A stretch of 64,000 bases of DNA from Sphingomonas sp. AX6 (GTDB lineage: Bacteria; Pseudomonadota; Alphaproteobacteria; Sphingomonadales; Sphingomonadaceae). Under the pieces are notes generated by a model. The model searched no databases. It was not told where the DNA came from and worked only from the letters and a program-made list of their open reading frames with translations. This document shows, piece after piece, positions 1 through 7,533 of this stretch. The position numbers and the translations under genes were made by a program. The DNA is taken from assembly GCF_902506605.1 (NCBI RefSeq), contig NZ_LR733979.1, positions 703,064 to 767,063 on the forward strand. The letters are read 5' to 3'. Every line of letters starts with the position of its first letter. Within the stretch, counting starts at the first letter, position 1.

Positions 1-156
1 GCCAGTCGCCGCGCCGTCTTTCGGCAACTCGAGCGGTATGCGGCGATCGACACGATCAGTTCGCTCATTCTGGTCACCGGCACCGCCATTGGCCTGCCCG
101 AGAGCATCAACGGCAAGCCGCTCTTTCTCGTCTCGCTCGGCAGGGGCGCGCTGTGA
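1..156 (+). CDS. Unknown phage protein, C-terminal fragment
   Basis: Reading frame 1 is open from the first base to a TGA at 154-156 and encodes the last 51 residues of a protein whose start is outside the window. The tail contains a hydrophobic stretch followed by LPESINGKPL and ends LGRGAL. No family is recognised. Its stop overlaps the GTG start of the helicase gene by four bases, so the two are translationally coupled and the protein probably belongs to the replication block. Confidence 0.6.
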   Translation, partial: ASRRAVFRQLERYAAIDTISSLILVTGTAIGLPESINGKPLFLVSLGRGAL

Positions 157-1829
157 AGACCTATGGCAACCTCCAATTCCTGCCGGGCCCACCCGCACGT
201 TGGAAGATCACCGAACTCGCGCCCCACGTCGCAATCGCGCTCAAGCGCCTGTTCACGCGCGTTCCGCAGACAGCCGTCGATATCCTCCTGACGGACACTG
301 ACGAGCTGCGCACGGACTTGGCGTGGTTCATGTCGCGCTATCCGCTGGCTCACGATGCGCAGGCCATAATCGAGGAAGGCTGCTCGCGCGTTGCCGATCG
401 CGCCGCCGAGCGGGAACGCATCTTGTTACCGAACTGGGCACCAGGCGAGGTGCAGGGGTTCAAAGAGGGCCGCGAACCCTATCCCTATCAAGTTCAGGCC
501 GCGCGGCTGGCACTACACAATCCCGGCCTGCTGCTCGGCGACGAAGTCGGCCTGGGGAAAACCATATCCGCTGCCGCCACGATCACTATGGGCGCTCCCC
601 TGCCCGCCGCGATCGTCGTGCAGGCGCATTTGGCTGGACAATGGGCCACGCGGATCGAGGAATTCACTAACCTGCGGACGCACATCATCAAGGGAACGAA
701 GCCCTACGACCTGCCGGCCGCCGACGTTTACATCTTCCGCTATTCGAACATCGCGGGCTGGACCAACGTCATCGCCCAGCGTCTGTTTCCGACCGTGGTC
801 TATGACGAGATCCAAGAGCTCCGCCACGGTCGCGGCACCGCGAAGGGCTCGGCCGCCGCCGTGCTATCCGGCAATGCGCAGGTCCGCATGGGCCTCACCG
901 CTACGCCGATTTACAACTATGGCGATGAAATCCACGCGGTGATGGCGTTCCTGCAGCAGGGCCTTCTGGGCAGCCGCGACGAGTTTATGCGGGAGTGGTG
1001 CGCAGGGACGAAGGTCGTGCGGAATCCCGATGGGCTCGGGTCATACCTGCGCGATACCGGCTATTTCCTCCGCCGCACCGAGGATGACGATATCGTCTCC
1101 GGATCGATGCCGCCGACGAACGTGGTGGATTGGGAGGTCGGTTATGATCAGCGTGCCGCCGATGGTGAGGAAGCGCTAACTCGCCAGCTGGCCATGACCG
1201 TGTTGCAGGGGTCGTTCGTCGCGGCCGGGCAGGCGGCACGAGAGCTCGACGCCAAGATGCGCCAGATCACTGGGATTGCGAAAGCCCGCTCGGTCGCGGC
1301 GTATGTTCGGCTGTTGCTCGAGGAAAGCGACCGCGTGCTGCTGGCGGGCTGGCACCGTGAGGTTTACTCAATCTGGCAAGACGAGCTCGCCGAATTTCAG
1401 CCGGTGCTCTATTCCGGAAGCGAGAGCGCGGCTGGCAAGCAGCGAAGCGTCGAGCGATTCACCACCGGCCCTGCCCGCGTGATGATGATTTCGCTGAGGT
1501 CAGGCGCCGGGCTGGACGGCCTGCAGGGCTATTGCAACGATATCGTCTTTGGCGAGCTCGACTGGTCGCCCCAGGTCCACCACCAGGTGATTGGCCGCCT
1601 GCGCCGCCCCGGCCAGCCTAAGCAGGTCACCGCGCATTATCTCCATACCAGCGAAGGCAGCGACCCGGTCCTGTTGGAGACGCTTGGCGTAAAGTCGGAC
1701 CAGGCTCGCGGCATCAACAGTCCCGGCGTAGATACGCAGGCCCGGTTCAGTGACGACAGCAGGATCCGCCGACTGGCCGCGCATGTTCTGGATCAGCAAG
1801 GCCTCAACTTCAGCGAGCGCGCAGCATGA
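153..1829 (+). CDS. SNF2/DEAD-type phage helicase
   Basis: A 558-residue superfamily 2 helicase, probably acting in phage DNA replication or recombination. Walker A is GDEVGLGKT near residues 129-137, the motif II equivalent is DEIQ near 218, motif III is GLTATP near 247, and the C-terminal lobe ends with an arginine-finger segment QVIGRLRRPGQ. The family's usual DExH box is here DEIQ. The start is a GTG overlapping the upstream stop (GTGA). The last four bases overlap the following nuclease gene, an arrangement common in phages where an SNF2 helicase is paired with a VRR-NUC nuclease. Confidence 0.87.
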   Translation: MKTYGNLQFLPGPPARWKITELAPHVAIALKRLFTRVPQTAVDILLTDTDELRTDLAWFMSRYPLAHDAQAIIEEGCSRVADRAAERERILLPNWAPGEVQGFKEGREPYPYQVQAARLALHNPGLLLGDEVGLGKTISAAATITMGAPLPAAIVVQAHLAGQWATRIEEFTNLRTHIIKGTKPYDLPAADVYIFRYSNIAGWTNVIAQRLFPTVVYDEIQELRHGRGTAKGSAAAVLSGNAQVRMGLTATPIYNYGDEIHAVMAFLQQGLLGSRDEFMREWCAGTKVVRNPDGLGSYLRDTGYFLRRTEDDDIVSGSMPPTNVVDWEVGYDQRAADGEEALTRQLAMTVLQGSFVAAGQAARELDAKMRQITGIAKARSVAAYVRLLLEESDRVLLAGWHREVYSIWQDELAEFQPVLYSGSESAAGKQRSVERFTTGPARVMMISLRSGAGLDGLQGYCNDIVFGELDWSPQVHHQVIGRLRRPGQPKQVTAHYLHTSEGSDPVLLETLGVKSDQARGINSPGVDTQARFSDDSRIRRLAAHVLDQQGLNFSERAA

Positions 1830-2212
1830 CGCGCTTAGGGGGCAAGATTGGGCCGACCGGCCTGCTCGAGCGGGCGGTGCAGCGTGCGCTGATCACCGGG
1901 TTCGCCTATCAGCGCTGCTATGCCGTGCACACGCCCAACGGCGCGCACCTGGCGGGCGATGCCATCCGGCGCGCGAGGCAGGTGGCCGCGCTCAAGAAGG
2001 ATGGCGTCAGCCCCGGCTTTCCTGACCTGACGGTTCTCGATCACGCGCAGCTGCGGGTCGGCTTCGTCGAAGTGAAGCGTGAGGGGCGGACCGACCTCGA
2101 TCCCGAGCAGGTCTGGTGGCGCGATGAACTGCACCGGCTGGGGTATCCCTGGGCGCTGGCGAACACGCCCGACGCCGCTACCGGTATCCTGCGCGGCTGG
2201 GGGTGGCGATGA
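1826..2212 (+). CDS. VRR-NUC domain nuclease
   Basis: A 128-residue protein matching the phage VRR-NUC (PD-(D/E)xK) nuclease fold. Likely catalytic residues are Asp67 in GFPDLTV, with Glu82 and Lys84 in VEVKREG, followed by Gln95. Such stand-alone VRR-NUC proteins are thought to cut branched DNA. The gene overlaps the helicase upstream (ATGA) and the next gene downstream (ATGA), so all three are probably made from one message. Confidence 0.87.
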   Translation: MTRLGGKIGPTGLLERAVQRALITGFAYQRCYAVHTPNGAHLAGDAIRRARQVAALKKDGVSPGFPDLTVLDHAQLRVGFVEVKREGRTDLDPEQVWWRDELHRLGYPWALANTPDAATGILRGWGWR

Positions 2213-2919
2213 GCATCCGCATCATGACCGCGGTGTGGGGCATGGACCTGCCCGACAGCGAGAAGATCGTCCTGCTGGCGCTTGCCGACTGCGCGAACGA
2301 CGAGGGCATCTGCTGGCCGTCAGTCGCGTCGCTGGCGAAGAAATGCAGCAAGAGCGACCGGACGATCCAGGCGGCGATTAAATCGCTCACCGCGGCTGGA
2401 CATCTGACCCGTGACGAGCGGCCGGGCAAGGGCGTGCTTTATACCTTGCACCCTACCCCCGCAGCGACTGCGCCCCGCAAGGACTGCGCCCCGAAGCGAG
2501 CGACACCCACCCCCGAAGCCGCTTCGGACAAACCGTCAAGAACCCCCATATCTTCTTCGGATGCTTCGCATCCTTCGAAGGGCACGGGTGCGCAGAAGCG
2601 CGGCTGGCCGAAGGACATGCCGCCGCCAGCCAACGTACCCGACGACTGCTGGGCCGGGTTCATCGAACACCGGAAGGCCAAGCGTCAGACACTGACACCG
2701 CGGGCCTACGTCCTGCTCTGCAAGAAACTCGCTGAGCTTGCCGAGGACGGATGGCCACCGGGCGAGATGATAGACCGCGCCGTCGAGCACGGCTGGACCA
2801 GCGTATTCCCACCGAAAAGCAATGAGACCCGACATGCACAACCTGGCCGTCCAGCACGAGGACGCTTCCGCGACCCGCTCCTCAATGAACCCGACCGCGG
2901 TTATTCCGGCGTGGGTTGA
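2209..2919 (+). CDS. Winged helix-turn-helix replication-type protein
   Basis: A protein of 236 residues starting at the ATG that overlaps the preceding stop; an in-frame GTG six bases upstream is possible. Residues 1-85 form a winged helix like those of phage replication initiators of the lambda O or DnaD type (SEKIVLLALADCANDEG, then WPSVASLAKKC and RTIQAAIKSLTAAGHL). A low-complexity linker rich in Pro, Ser and Lys follows, then a second helical region that includes ALEHGW-type sequence (AVEHGWTSVFPPK). Role in origin binding is inferred from position beside helicase and nuclease genes. Confidence 0.7.
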   Translation: MSIRIMTAVWGMDLPDSEKIVLLALADCANDEGICWPSVASLAKKCSKSDRTIQAAIKSLTAAGHLTRDERPGKGVLYTLHPTPAATAPRKDCAPKRATPTPEAASDKPSRTPISSSDASHPSKGTGAQKRGWPKDMPPPANVPDDCWAGFIEHRKAKRQTLTPRAYVLLCKKLAELAEDGWPPGEMIDRAVEHGWTSVFPPKSNETRHAQPGRPARGRFRDPLLNEPDRGYSGVG

Positions 2920-3448
2920 TCTGGGCGCCCTCGATGCCAGCCTGACGCACGGATACGGCCTGCCGGTGCCTGCCGGTGCCGCGACCGCGCTGCGCACCGC
3001 AGCGGAGGCGCACGTGGCGGCGCTGGCGCCCAGCCTGCCGGCCGATCGGTATGCAGTGCTGCGTGGGCTACGGTCGGCGACGATAATCAAGGATGAGGAT
3101 GCGGACGAGGCGAAGGCATCGATCTCCCTGCTCAACGCTCACCTGTCGGACGTGCCACAGGACATCCTCGAAGCCGCGTGCCGGGCTTATTGCAATGCGC
3201 CCGGGCGGCGGTTCTATCCCCGGTCGGCGGGAGAGCTTCGGGCATTCATCAACCCGATGATGTCGGAGAGGCAAGCGCGCGCGGTGCGGCTGCGCCGACT
3301 GGCGGAGCGGGTGGAGCGTGACGAACGGCGTCAGGCGGAGATCGACGCCGATCCGATCATGCCGGGCGACGTCGCGGCGATCTGCCGCGAATTCAAACTG
3401 AATGCGAGCATGGCGCAGAGCATTGCGCCCGGGGGGACTGCAGGGTGA
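2822..3448 (+). CDS. Phage protein of unknown function, replication block
   Basis: A predicted protein of 208 residues, mostly helical and charged at its C-terminus, with a recognisable segment FYPRSAGELRAFINPMM followed by a basic helix (RQARAVRLRRLAERVERDERR). The gene overlaps the upstream winged-helix gene by about 100 bases if the first ATG is used. Later ATGs at 2834 and 2885 reduce the overlap and none has a strong ribosome site. Position between an O-like protein and the NusG-like gene suggests a replication accessory or helicase loader, but no motif (for example Walker A) supports a loader ATPase. Confidence 0.6.
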   Translation: MRPDMHNLAVQHEDASATRSSMNPTAVIPAWVDLGALDASLTHGYGLPVPAGAATALRTAAEAHVAALAPSLPADRYAVLRGLRSATIIKDEDADEAKASISLLNAHLSDVPQDILEAACRAYCNAPGRRFYPRSAGELRAFINPMMSERQARAVRLRRLAERVERDERRQAEIDADPIMPGDVAAICREFKLNASMAQSIAPGGTAG

Positions 3449-4044
3449 CGAACAGGATCGACAAGGCTGATGCGTGGTGCATCCTTCGGACGAGCGGCGG
3501 GCGCACCCTGCCGCTCGCTCGGTCGTTGCGGGCGGCAGGGTTCGAGGTGTGGACTCCCACCCAGCGGGCGATGCGGCGGTTGCCACGGAAGCGGGTGAAG
3601 GTCGAACGAGAAGCCCCCATACTGCCGACGTTCGTCTTTGCGCGGCTGGCTCACCTGCAAGATCTAATCGCGGCTCGGTCTGATGCGCGCGCATCGCATC
3701 CGCCCTATTCGGTGTTCCGCTATGCCGGGCGCGTCCCGGTGATCGCCGAAGGACAGATAGCGAGCCTGCGCGCGGAAGAGGCGCGAGCCGAACGTCTCTT
3801 CGAAGATGACCGCGAGCGCGATCGCGTGGCAAAACTGCGATCGTCCTCGTCCGTACCGGCGGTGGGCGCGCGGGTCTCCGTGCCCATCACTGCGTTCACG
3901 GGCATGGTTGGTGTCGTCGAAGCCGCCAAGGGGCGCAGCGCGGTCGTGAACTTTGGGGGCGGGCGCACGGTCACGATTGCAGCTTGGCTTCTCGAATCGG
4001 GTGAGATACAGAACGCGAACACCGGAAACGGCATCGCGGCATGA
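3445..4044 (+). CDS. NusG-like transcription elongation/antitermination protein
   Basis: A 199-residue protein with NusG architecture. An N-terminal NGN domain (residues about 9-115) contains AWCILRTSGGRTLPLARSL, GFEVWTPTQRA and ILPTFVFARL, matching the family pattern W-x-V-x-x-x-x-G, hydrophobic patch and P-G/T-Y/F-V-F. A C-terminal KOW domain (about 145-190) contains VGARVSVPITAFTGMVGVVE. Specialised NusG paralogues such as RfaH bind RNA polymerase and prevent termination on long operons. This gene lies last in the early block, overlaps the upstream stop (GTGA), and precedes the control region of the >20-kb late operon, so a late antiterminator role is a reasonable inference. Confidence 0.8.
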   Translation: MTNRIDKADAWCILRTSGGRTLPLARSLRAAGFEVWTPTQRAMRRLPRKRVKVEREAPILPTFVFARLAHLQDLIAARSDARASHPPYSVFRYAGRVPVIAEGQIASLRAEEARAERLFEDDRERDRVAKLRSSSSVPAVGARVSVPITAFTGMVGVVEAAKGRSAVVNFGGGRTVTIAAWLLESGEIQNANTGNGIAA

Positions 4045-4097
4045 GCCGCCTGCGACGAGATAGGTCTGGCGATACCGCTGCCCTCGTCCCCAACGCA

Positions 4098-4112
4098 GGA
4101 GCGTGACGCTCC
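4098..4112. promoter_or_regulatory. 15-bp perfect palindrome GGAGCGTGACGCTCC
   Basis: Seven-base arms around one central G, 54 bases past the stop of the NusG-like gene and just before the end of the minus-strand small gene. It could be an operator, or a small RNA hairpin (nut/ops-like element) acting with the NusG-like protein. No T-run follows, so it is not a standard terminator. Confidence 0.35.
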
Positions 4113-4132
4113 GGGCGAAGTCCGAAGGCTAT

Positions 4133-4318
4133 CTAAGATTTTGGCATAAGCGTCACACCGCGGCCAAGCGGTGAGACTTCGATCTGATCCAGTCGATCAA
4201 CTAAATCCGCGAATACGTCGTCATGGTCCACCGGCATGTAACGCTGGAACCCGCGGCCGAGTACCGTCAGGTCGTGCTGGGTCAAGAATCCGACGGCGAT
4301 AACGGCTTCATCTGGCAT
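4133..4318 (-). CDS. Small phage protein of unknown function
   Basis: A 61-residue acidic protein (begins MPDEAVIAVGFLTQHDL and contains FQRYMPVDHDDVFADLVDRLD) encoded opposite to the flanking operons. Composition and pattern are those of a real protein and resemble short conserved hypothetical proteins of sphingomonad genomes, but no function is known. It occupies the control region between early and late genes and could be a regulator, though no helix-turn-helix is evident. Its ribosome site is weak. Confidence 0.5.
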   Translation of the reverse strand: MPDEAVIAVGFLTQHDLTVLGRGFQRYMPVDHDDVFADLVDRLDQIEVSPLGRGVTLMPKS

Positions 4319-4590
4319 GACTTTATCCGATCAATGCCTCAACGGCTGCGCTTCGCATTCGGGTCCAATGCGATCCAACATACTTCGTCGATGGCGGCAC
4401 GCGAGCGGGTTGCCGCCCTTTCCTGCTGTGCTAGTCGCCATCGACGGGGACCGAGTATCCAGATCGTGGAGGCTAACCCTGCCACCAAGGATCGGTCGGG
4501 GAGCCGTGGGTCCTTCCTGATCCTTTGGGTAATGAGGGGGGCGAAGGCGCATTAGTTTCCTAGCTCCAGGGGTCAAAAGGTGTCCGCACT
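4319..4590. other. Late-operon control region without a convincing gene
   Basis: About 270 bases between the minus-strand small gene and the small terminase. Open frames here have no protein-like composition. It must hold the late promoter or readthrough/antitermination signals. The end contains GTCCGCAC at 4582-4589, the first copy of the site array that continues in the terminase gene. A purine-rich AAAAGG at 4575-4580 can serve as the ribosome site for the ATG at 4591. Confidence 0.5.
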
Positions 4591-4832
4591 ATGTTCGCAC
4601 CATCTGACCCGGTCAGCATTCGCGAATTTGCACGGCTCGATGGTTGCGACGACAAGCTGGTTCGGCGAGCCATAAAGCAAGGAAAGCTGCGGACTTCGGG
4701 CGACGGCAAGCTCGATGTCAGCCTCGTCGGAACTGGCTGGCGAAAGCGAAATCGGCAGCGCGCCAACGGTGCGGACAAGGGTGCGGACACCCCTCGCAAT
4801 GTCCGCACAAATGTCCGCGCTGAAGTCCGCAC
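4582..4832. repeat. Array of GTCCGCAC sites in both orientations across the terS gene start
   Basis: Exact copies: GTCCGCAC at 4582-4589, 4801-4808 and 4825-4832; GTGCGGAC at 4769-4776 and 4781-4788. One-mismatch copies lie at 4593-4600 (GTTCGCAC) and 4813-4820 (GTCCGCGC), and TGCGGACTT at 4688 is a weaker match. Within the gene, copies are 12 bases apart, and the two pairs of arms are symmetric about position 4794.5. This looks like a cluster of protein-binding sites, by analogy with lambda cosB R sites bound by gpNu1, or pac sites within terS genes. Confidence 0.65.
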
Positions 4833-5229
4833 CGATCCGCCCGCCGAGGAGGTCGATCGCGCGGCTGACGAAATGTTCTCCGAGGAAGCTGACAACTTCC
4901 TCGACAAGGTGCTTTCCGGGCAGTTCGCAGACCAGGGGCACGCGGAGCGGATCAAGGAAAACGCACTGGCCGCAAAGCATCTGCTGGCGGCACGCAAGGA
5001 CGCGGGAAACCTCGTCGAGATCGAACTGGCCGAACGCGTCCTGTTCGAAACGCAGCGCTCCCAGCGCGACGCCTGGATCAACTTCCCAACGAGGATAGGG
5101 CCGCTGCTCGCGGCGGAGTTGGGAATTGAGGCGGATAAGGTCGTGGAGGCCCTAACCGCCCATGTCCACCAGCAGCTTGACGACCTTGGAGAACCCGAAG
5201 CCGACTTCACGGGCCAGCACTCAGGCTGA
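4591..5229 (+). CDS. Terminase small subunit, Nu1-like
   Basis: A 212-residue protein with an N-terminal MerR-like winged helix (residues about 7-45: VSIREFARLDGCDDKLVRRA, then GKL wing) as in lambda gpNu1, a linker of repeated VRT/VRA units at about 65-85 encoded by the GTCCGCAC array, and a helical C-terminal domain with a large-subunit contact tail. It should recognise the packaging site and load the large subunit on phage DNA. The C-terminal 68 bases overlap the large terminase gene in another frame. The embedded site array suggests that it binds its own gene. Confidence 0.8.
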   Translation: MFAPSDPVSIREFARLDGCDDKLVRRAIKQGKLRTSGDGKLDVSLVGTGWRKRNRQRANGADKGADTPRNVRTNVRAEVRTDPPAEEVDRAADEMFSEEADNFLDKVLSGQFADQGHAERIKENALAAKHLLAARKDAGNLVEIELAERVLFETQRSQRDAWINFPTRIGPLLAAELGIEADKVVEALTAHVHQQLDDLGEPEADFTGQHSG

Positions 5230-7318
5230 ACGCCTTCGGGCATCAGCGAACCGCGGCTGGACGCCGCCGCCGCGCATCAGCGTAGCGGAGTGGGCAGACC
5301 GATATCGACGGCTCGCGAAGGAGGCGGGCAGCACGTCGGGCAAATGGCGAACGTCAACCGTTGAGGTTGCGCGCGGTGCCATGCTCGCGGTGACCGAGCC
5401 GGGCGTCCACAAGATCACGGCAATGGTCTGCACGCAGTTGATGAAAACTGCGCTGCTTGAAAACACCTTCGGCTATTTTGCCCACCTCGACCCTTCCCCG
5501 ATGCTGATTACTCAGCCGAAGGAAGATGCGGCGGAGCAATTCTCGAAGGAGCGCATCACGCCGCTGATCCGCGCGACACCAGCACTGCGTGGGCTGTTCG
5601 GATCGGGAAAGAGCCGGAACGCCGACGAAACGCTGCTCTATAAAGCGTTTCCTGGCGGTTTCCTCGCACTTGCTGGTGCGGGCAGCCCTGACAACCTGGC
5701 GCGCAGGCCGATCCGCGTCGGCCTCTGTGACGAGATCGACAAGTATCCCATTACGAAGGAAGGCAACCCGCTCGATCTGATCGAGGAACGGCACGCCACC
5801 TTTGCTAACTGGCTGAATATCCGGGCGTGTTCGCCGACGATCTCCGGTGAAAGCCTGATTGAGGACAGCTATCTTGACGGTGACCAGCGGCAGGCATCGG
5901 TCGAATGCCCGCATTGCCAGCACCGACAGTTTCTCGATTTCTTCCGGCATGTCGAGTGGGACAAGGATCTCGACGAGAAGGGCAACGTTGCCGAGCATCA
6001 TGTTCGGTCAGCGCGCATTTATTGTGAGGCTTGCGGCACCGGCTGGAATGAAGGCGAGCGGCTTCGCTCACTTGCCACCACGCAATGGCACCAGACAAAA
6101 CCATTCACCTGCTGCGGCAAGCGGCACGTACCGCTGGAGGATTACGAGCGCGCCTGGCGTGATCAGCCTGGGGGCGACGATGTGCCAAACCCGGTGCGCG
6201 TGGTTTGGGAATGGTGGGCAGCAGACCGGTGGGCAGTGCATCGCGCGGTCTGTTCGGATTGTGGCCGCTGGGCGGTCGACAATGAACACGCATCGTTCAC
6301 GGCGTCGAAGCTGTTCAGCCCTTGGCCGAAGGACGCTCCGCCGAAGATCGCTGACAAGTGGATCAAGGCCAAGGACGATCCGGATAAGCGGGTCACGTTC
6401 GACAACACCCAGCTAGGCAGACCGCATGTTCGCAGTTCTGCCAAGGACGTTGCCGCTGAAGTACTGGCGCGCCGAGCTGAACGTTGGGCGGGCGAAGTGC
6501 CGGAGGGCGTCGGCATCATCACGGCCGGCTTGGACACGCAGGATGACCGCGTTGAAATCGAGTATGTCGGCTGGGGTCACGGCGAAGAAAGCTGGTCACT
6601 CGGGTTTGAGGTAGTACCCGGCGATCCAGCCGCGGCTTCATTCTGGGATAGGGTGGACGCCGCACTAAAGCGCCGGTTCAAGCGGTCTGACGGGCGCGAG
6701 TTCATTATTTCTGCGGCTTGCATCGATTCGGGCGGGCATCACACTCAGTCAGTCTATGCGTTCGCGAAAGCCCGGCTGGGTCGGAACGTCTGGGCCGTTA
6801 AGGGGCAGAGCTCACGGAATGGCGATCGAACGCCAGTCTGGCCGACCACCCGGCCGAGTGCGAAGAACCGAACCCGTTTCAAGCCGATCATCATCGGTAC
6901 GAATTCCGCGAAGGACTCGATTCGCAACCGCCTCGCTCTGGATGAGCCCGGGCCGGGATACATGCACTTCGAGGCTGATCGCGATCTGGGCTGGTATGTC
7001 CAGCTGACCGCTGAGAGGCTGCTGACCAAGGTCATGAGCGGCCGACGGTTTACCGTCTGGGATTTGCCAAAAGGCCGCGCCAACGAAGCGCTGGATTGCC
7101 GCGTCTACGCTTACGCCGCCCTGATGGGCCTGATGCACCTGGGCATGAAATTGAATGCGGTCACCGACGCAGTGTCCGCTGAACCTGAGATCACCACCGC
7201 CCGCCCGCCAAAAACGGCGGAGGCTGCAGCCAAGCCAGTCGCCAAGCCCAAGCCGGGCAAGTCATTGGGTTTCGCCGCGCGCAAAGGCAGCTGGGTAAAC
7301 CGAAACGGGAGGCGATGA
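5162..7318 (+). CDS. Phage terminase large subunit, GpA family
   Basis: A 718-residue packaging motor of the lambda gpA family. The N-terminal ATPase has a motif near residues 84-96 (CTQLMKTALLEN) in the Walker A position and VGLCDEID as Walker B near 186-193. A zinc-ribbon-like insert contains CPHCQ and CEACG with further CC and CSDCG pairs. The C-terminal nuclease contains GLDTQDDRVEIEYVGWG (Asp near 458) and ACIDSGGHHTQ. It cuts concatemers at the packaging site and drives DNA into the prohead. The first ATG overlaps the small subunit gene substantially; later starts are possible. Confidence 0.93.
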   Translation: MSTSSLTTLENPKPTSRASTQAERLRASANRGWTPPPRISVAEWADRYRRLAKEAGSTSGKWRTSTVEVARGAMLAVTEPGVHKITAMVCTQLMKTALLENTFGYFAHLDPSPMLITQPKEDAAEQFSKERITPLIRATPALRGLFGSGKSRNADETLLYKAFPGGFLALAGAGSPDNLARRPIRVGLCDEIDKYPITKEGNPLDLIEERHATFANWLNIRACSPTISGESLIEDSYLDGDQRQASVECPHCQHRQFLDFFRHVEWDKDLDEKGNVAEHHVRSARIYCEACGTGWNEGERLRSLATTQWHQTKPFTCCGKRHVPLEDYERAWRDQPGGDDVPNPVRVVWEWWAADRWAVHRAVCSDCGRWAVDNEHASFTASKLFSPWPKDAPPKIADKWIKAKDDPDKRVTFDNTQLGRPHVRSSAKDVAAEVLARRAERWAGEVPEGVGIITAGLDTQDDRVEIEYVGWGHGEESWSLGFEVVPGDPAAASFWDRVDAALKRRFKRSDGREFIISAACIDSGGHHTQSVYAFAKARLGRNVWAVKGQSSRNGDRTPVWPTTRPSAKNRTRFKPIIIGTNSAKDSIRNRLALDEPGPGYMHFEADRDLGWYVQLTAERLLTKVMSGRRFTVWDLPKGRANEALDCRVYAYAALMGLMHLGMKLNAVTDAVSAEPEITTARPPKTAEAAAKPVAKPKPGKSLGFAARKGSWVNRNGRR

Positions 7319-7533
7319 TGGCTTTTCAGCAATCCGATCTCGATCAGCTGCGCGCAGCCCTGTCGACTGGCATCCGGTCTGTCACTTTCGCCGATGGACG
7401 CCGGACCGAATATCAGAATGCGGGGGACCTCGTTGCCGCCATCGATATGGTCGAGAAGTCGATCGCAGGTGAGGCCCGCGCTGGCCGTCCGCGCCGCCGC
7501 ATGACAATCCTTCAGGTGGGGCGCCGACGGTGA
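7318..7533 (+). CDS. gpW-like head-tail connector protein
   Basis: A 71-residue protein (MAFQQSDLDQLRAALSTGI, then SVTFADGRRTEYQ and a basic RRR tail) of the lambda gpW head-tail joining family, which plugs the portal channel after packaging. Size and position between large terminase and portal match lambda A-W-B order. Two adjacent ATGs exist at 7315 and 7318; the upstream stop overlaps both, giving translational coupling. Confidence 0.8.
   Translation: MAFQQSDLDQLRAALSTGIRSVTFADGRRTEYQNAGDLVAAIDMVEKSIAGEARAGRPRRRMTILQVGRRR

Noticed and set aside
4223-4576. Open frames on both strands between the NusG-like gene and terS (110 and 81 residues)
   Set aside because: Composition is not protein-like, no ribosome site, and they overlap each other and the small minus-strand gene.
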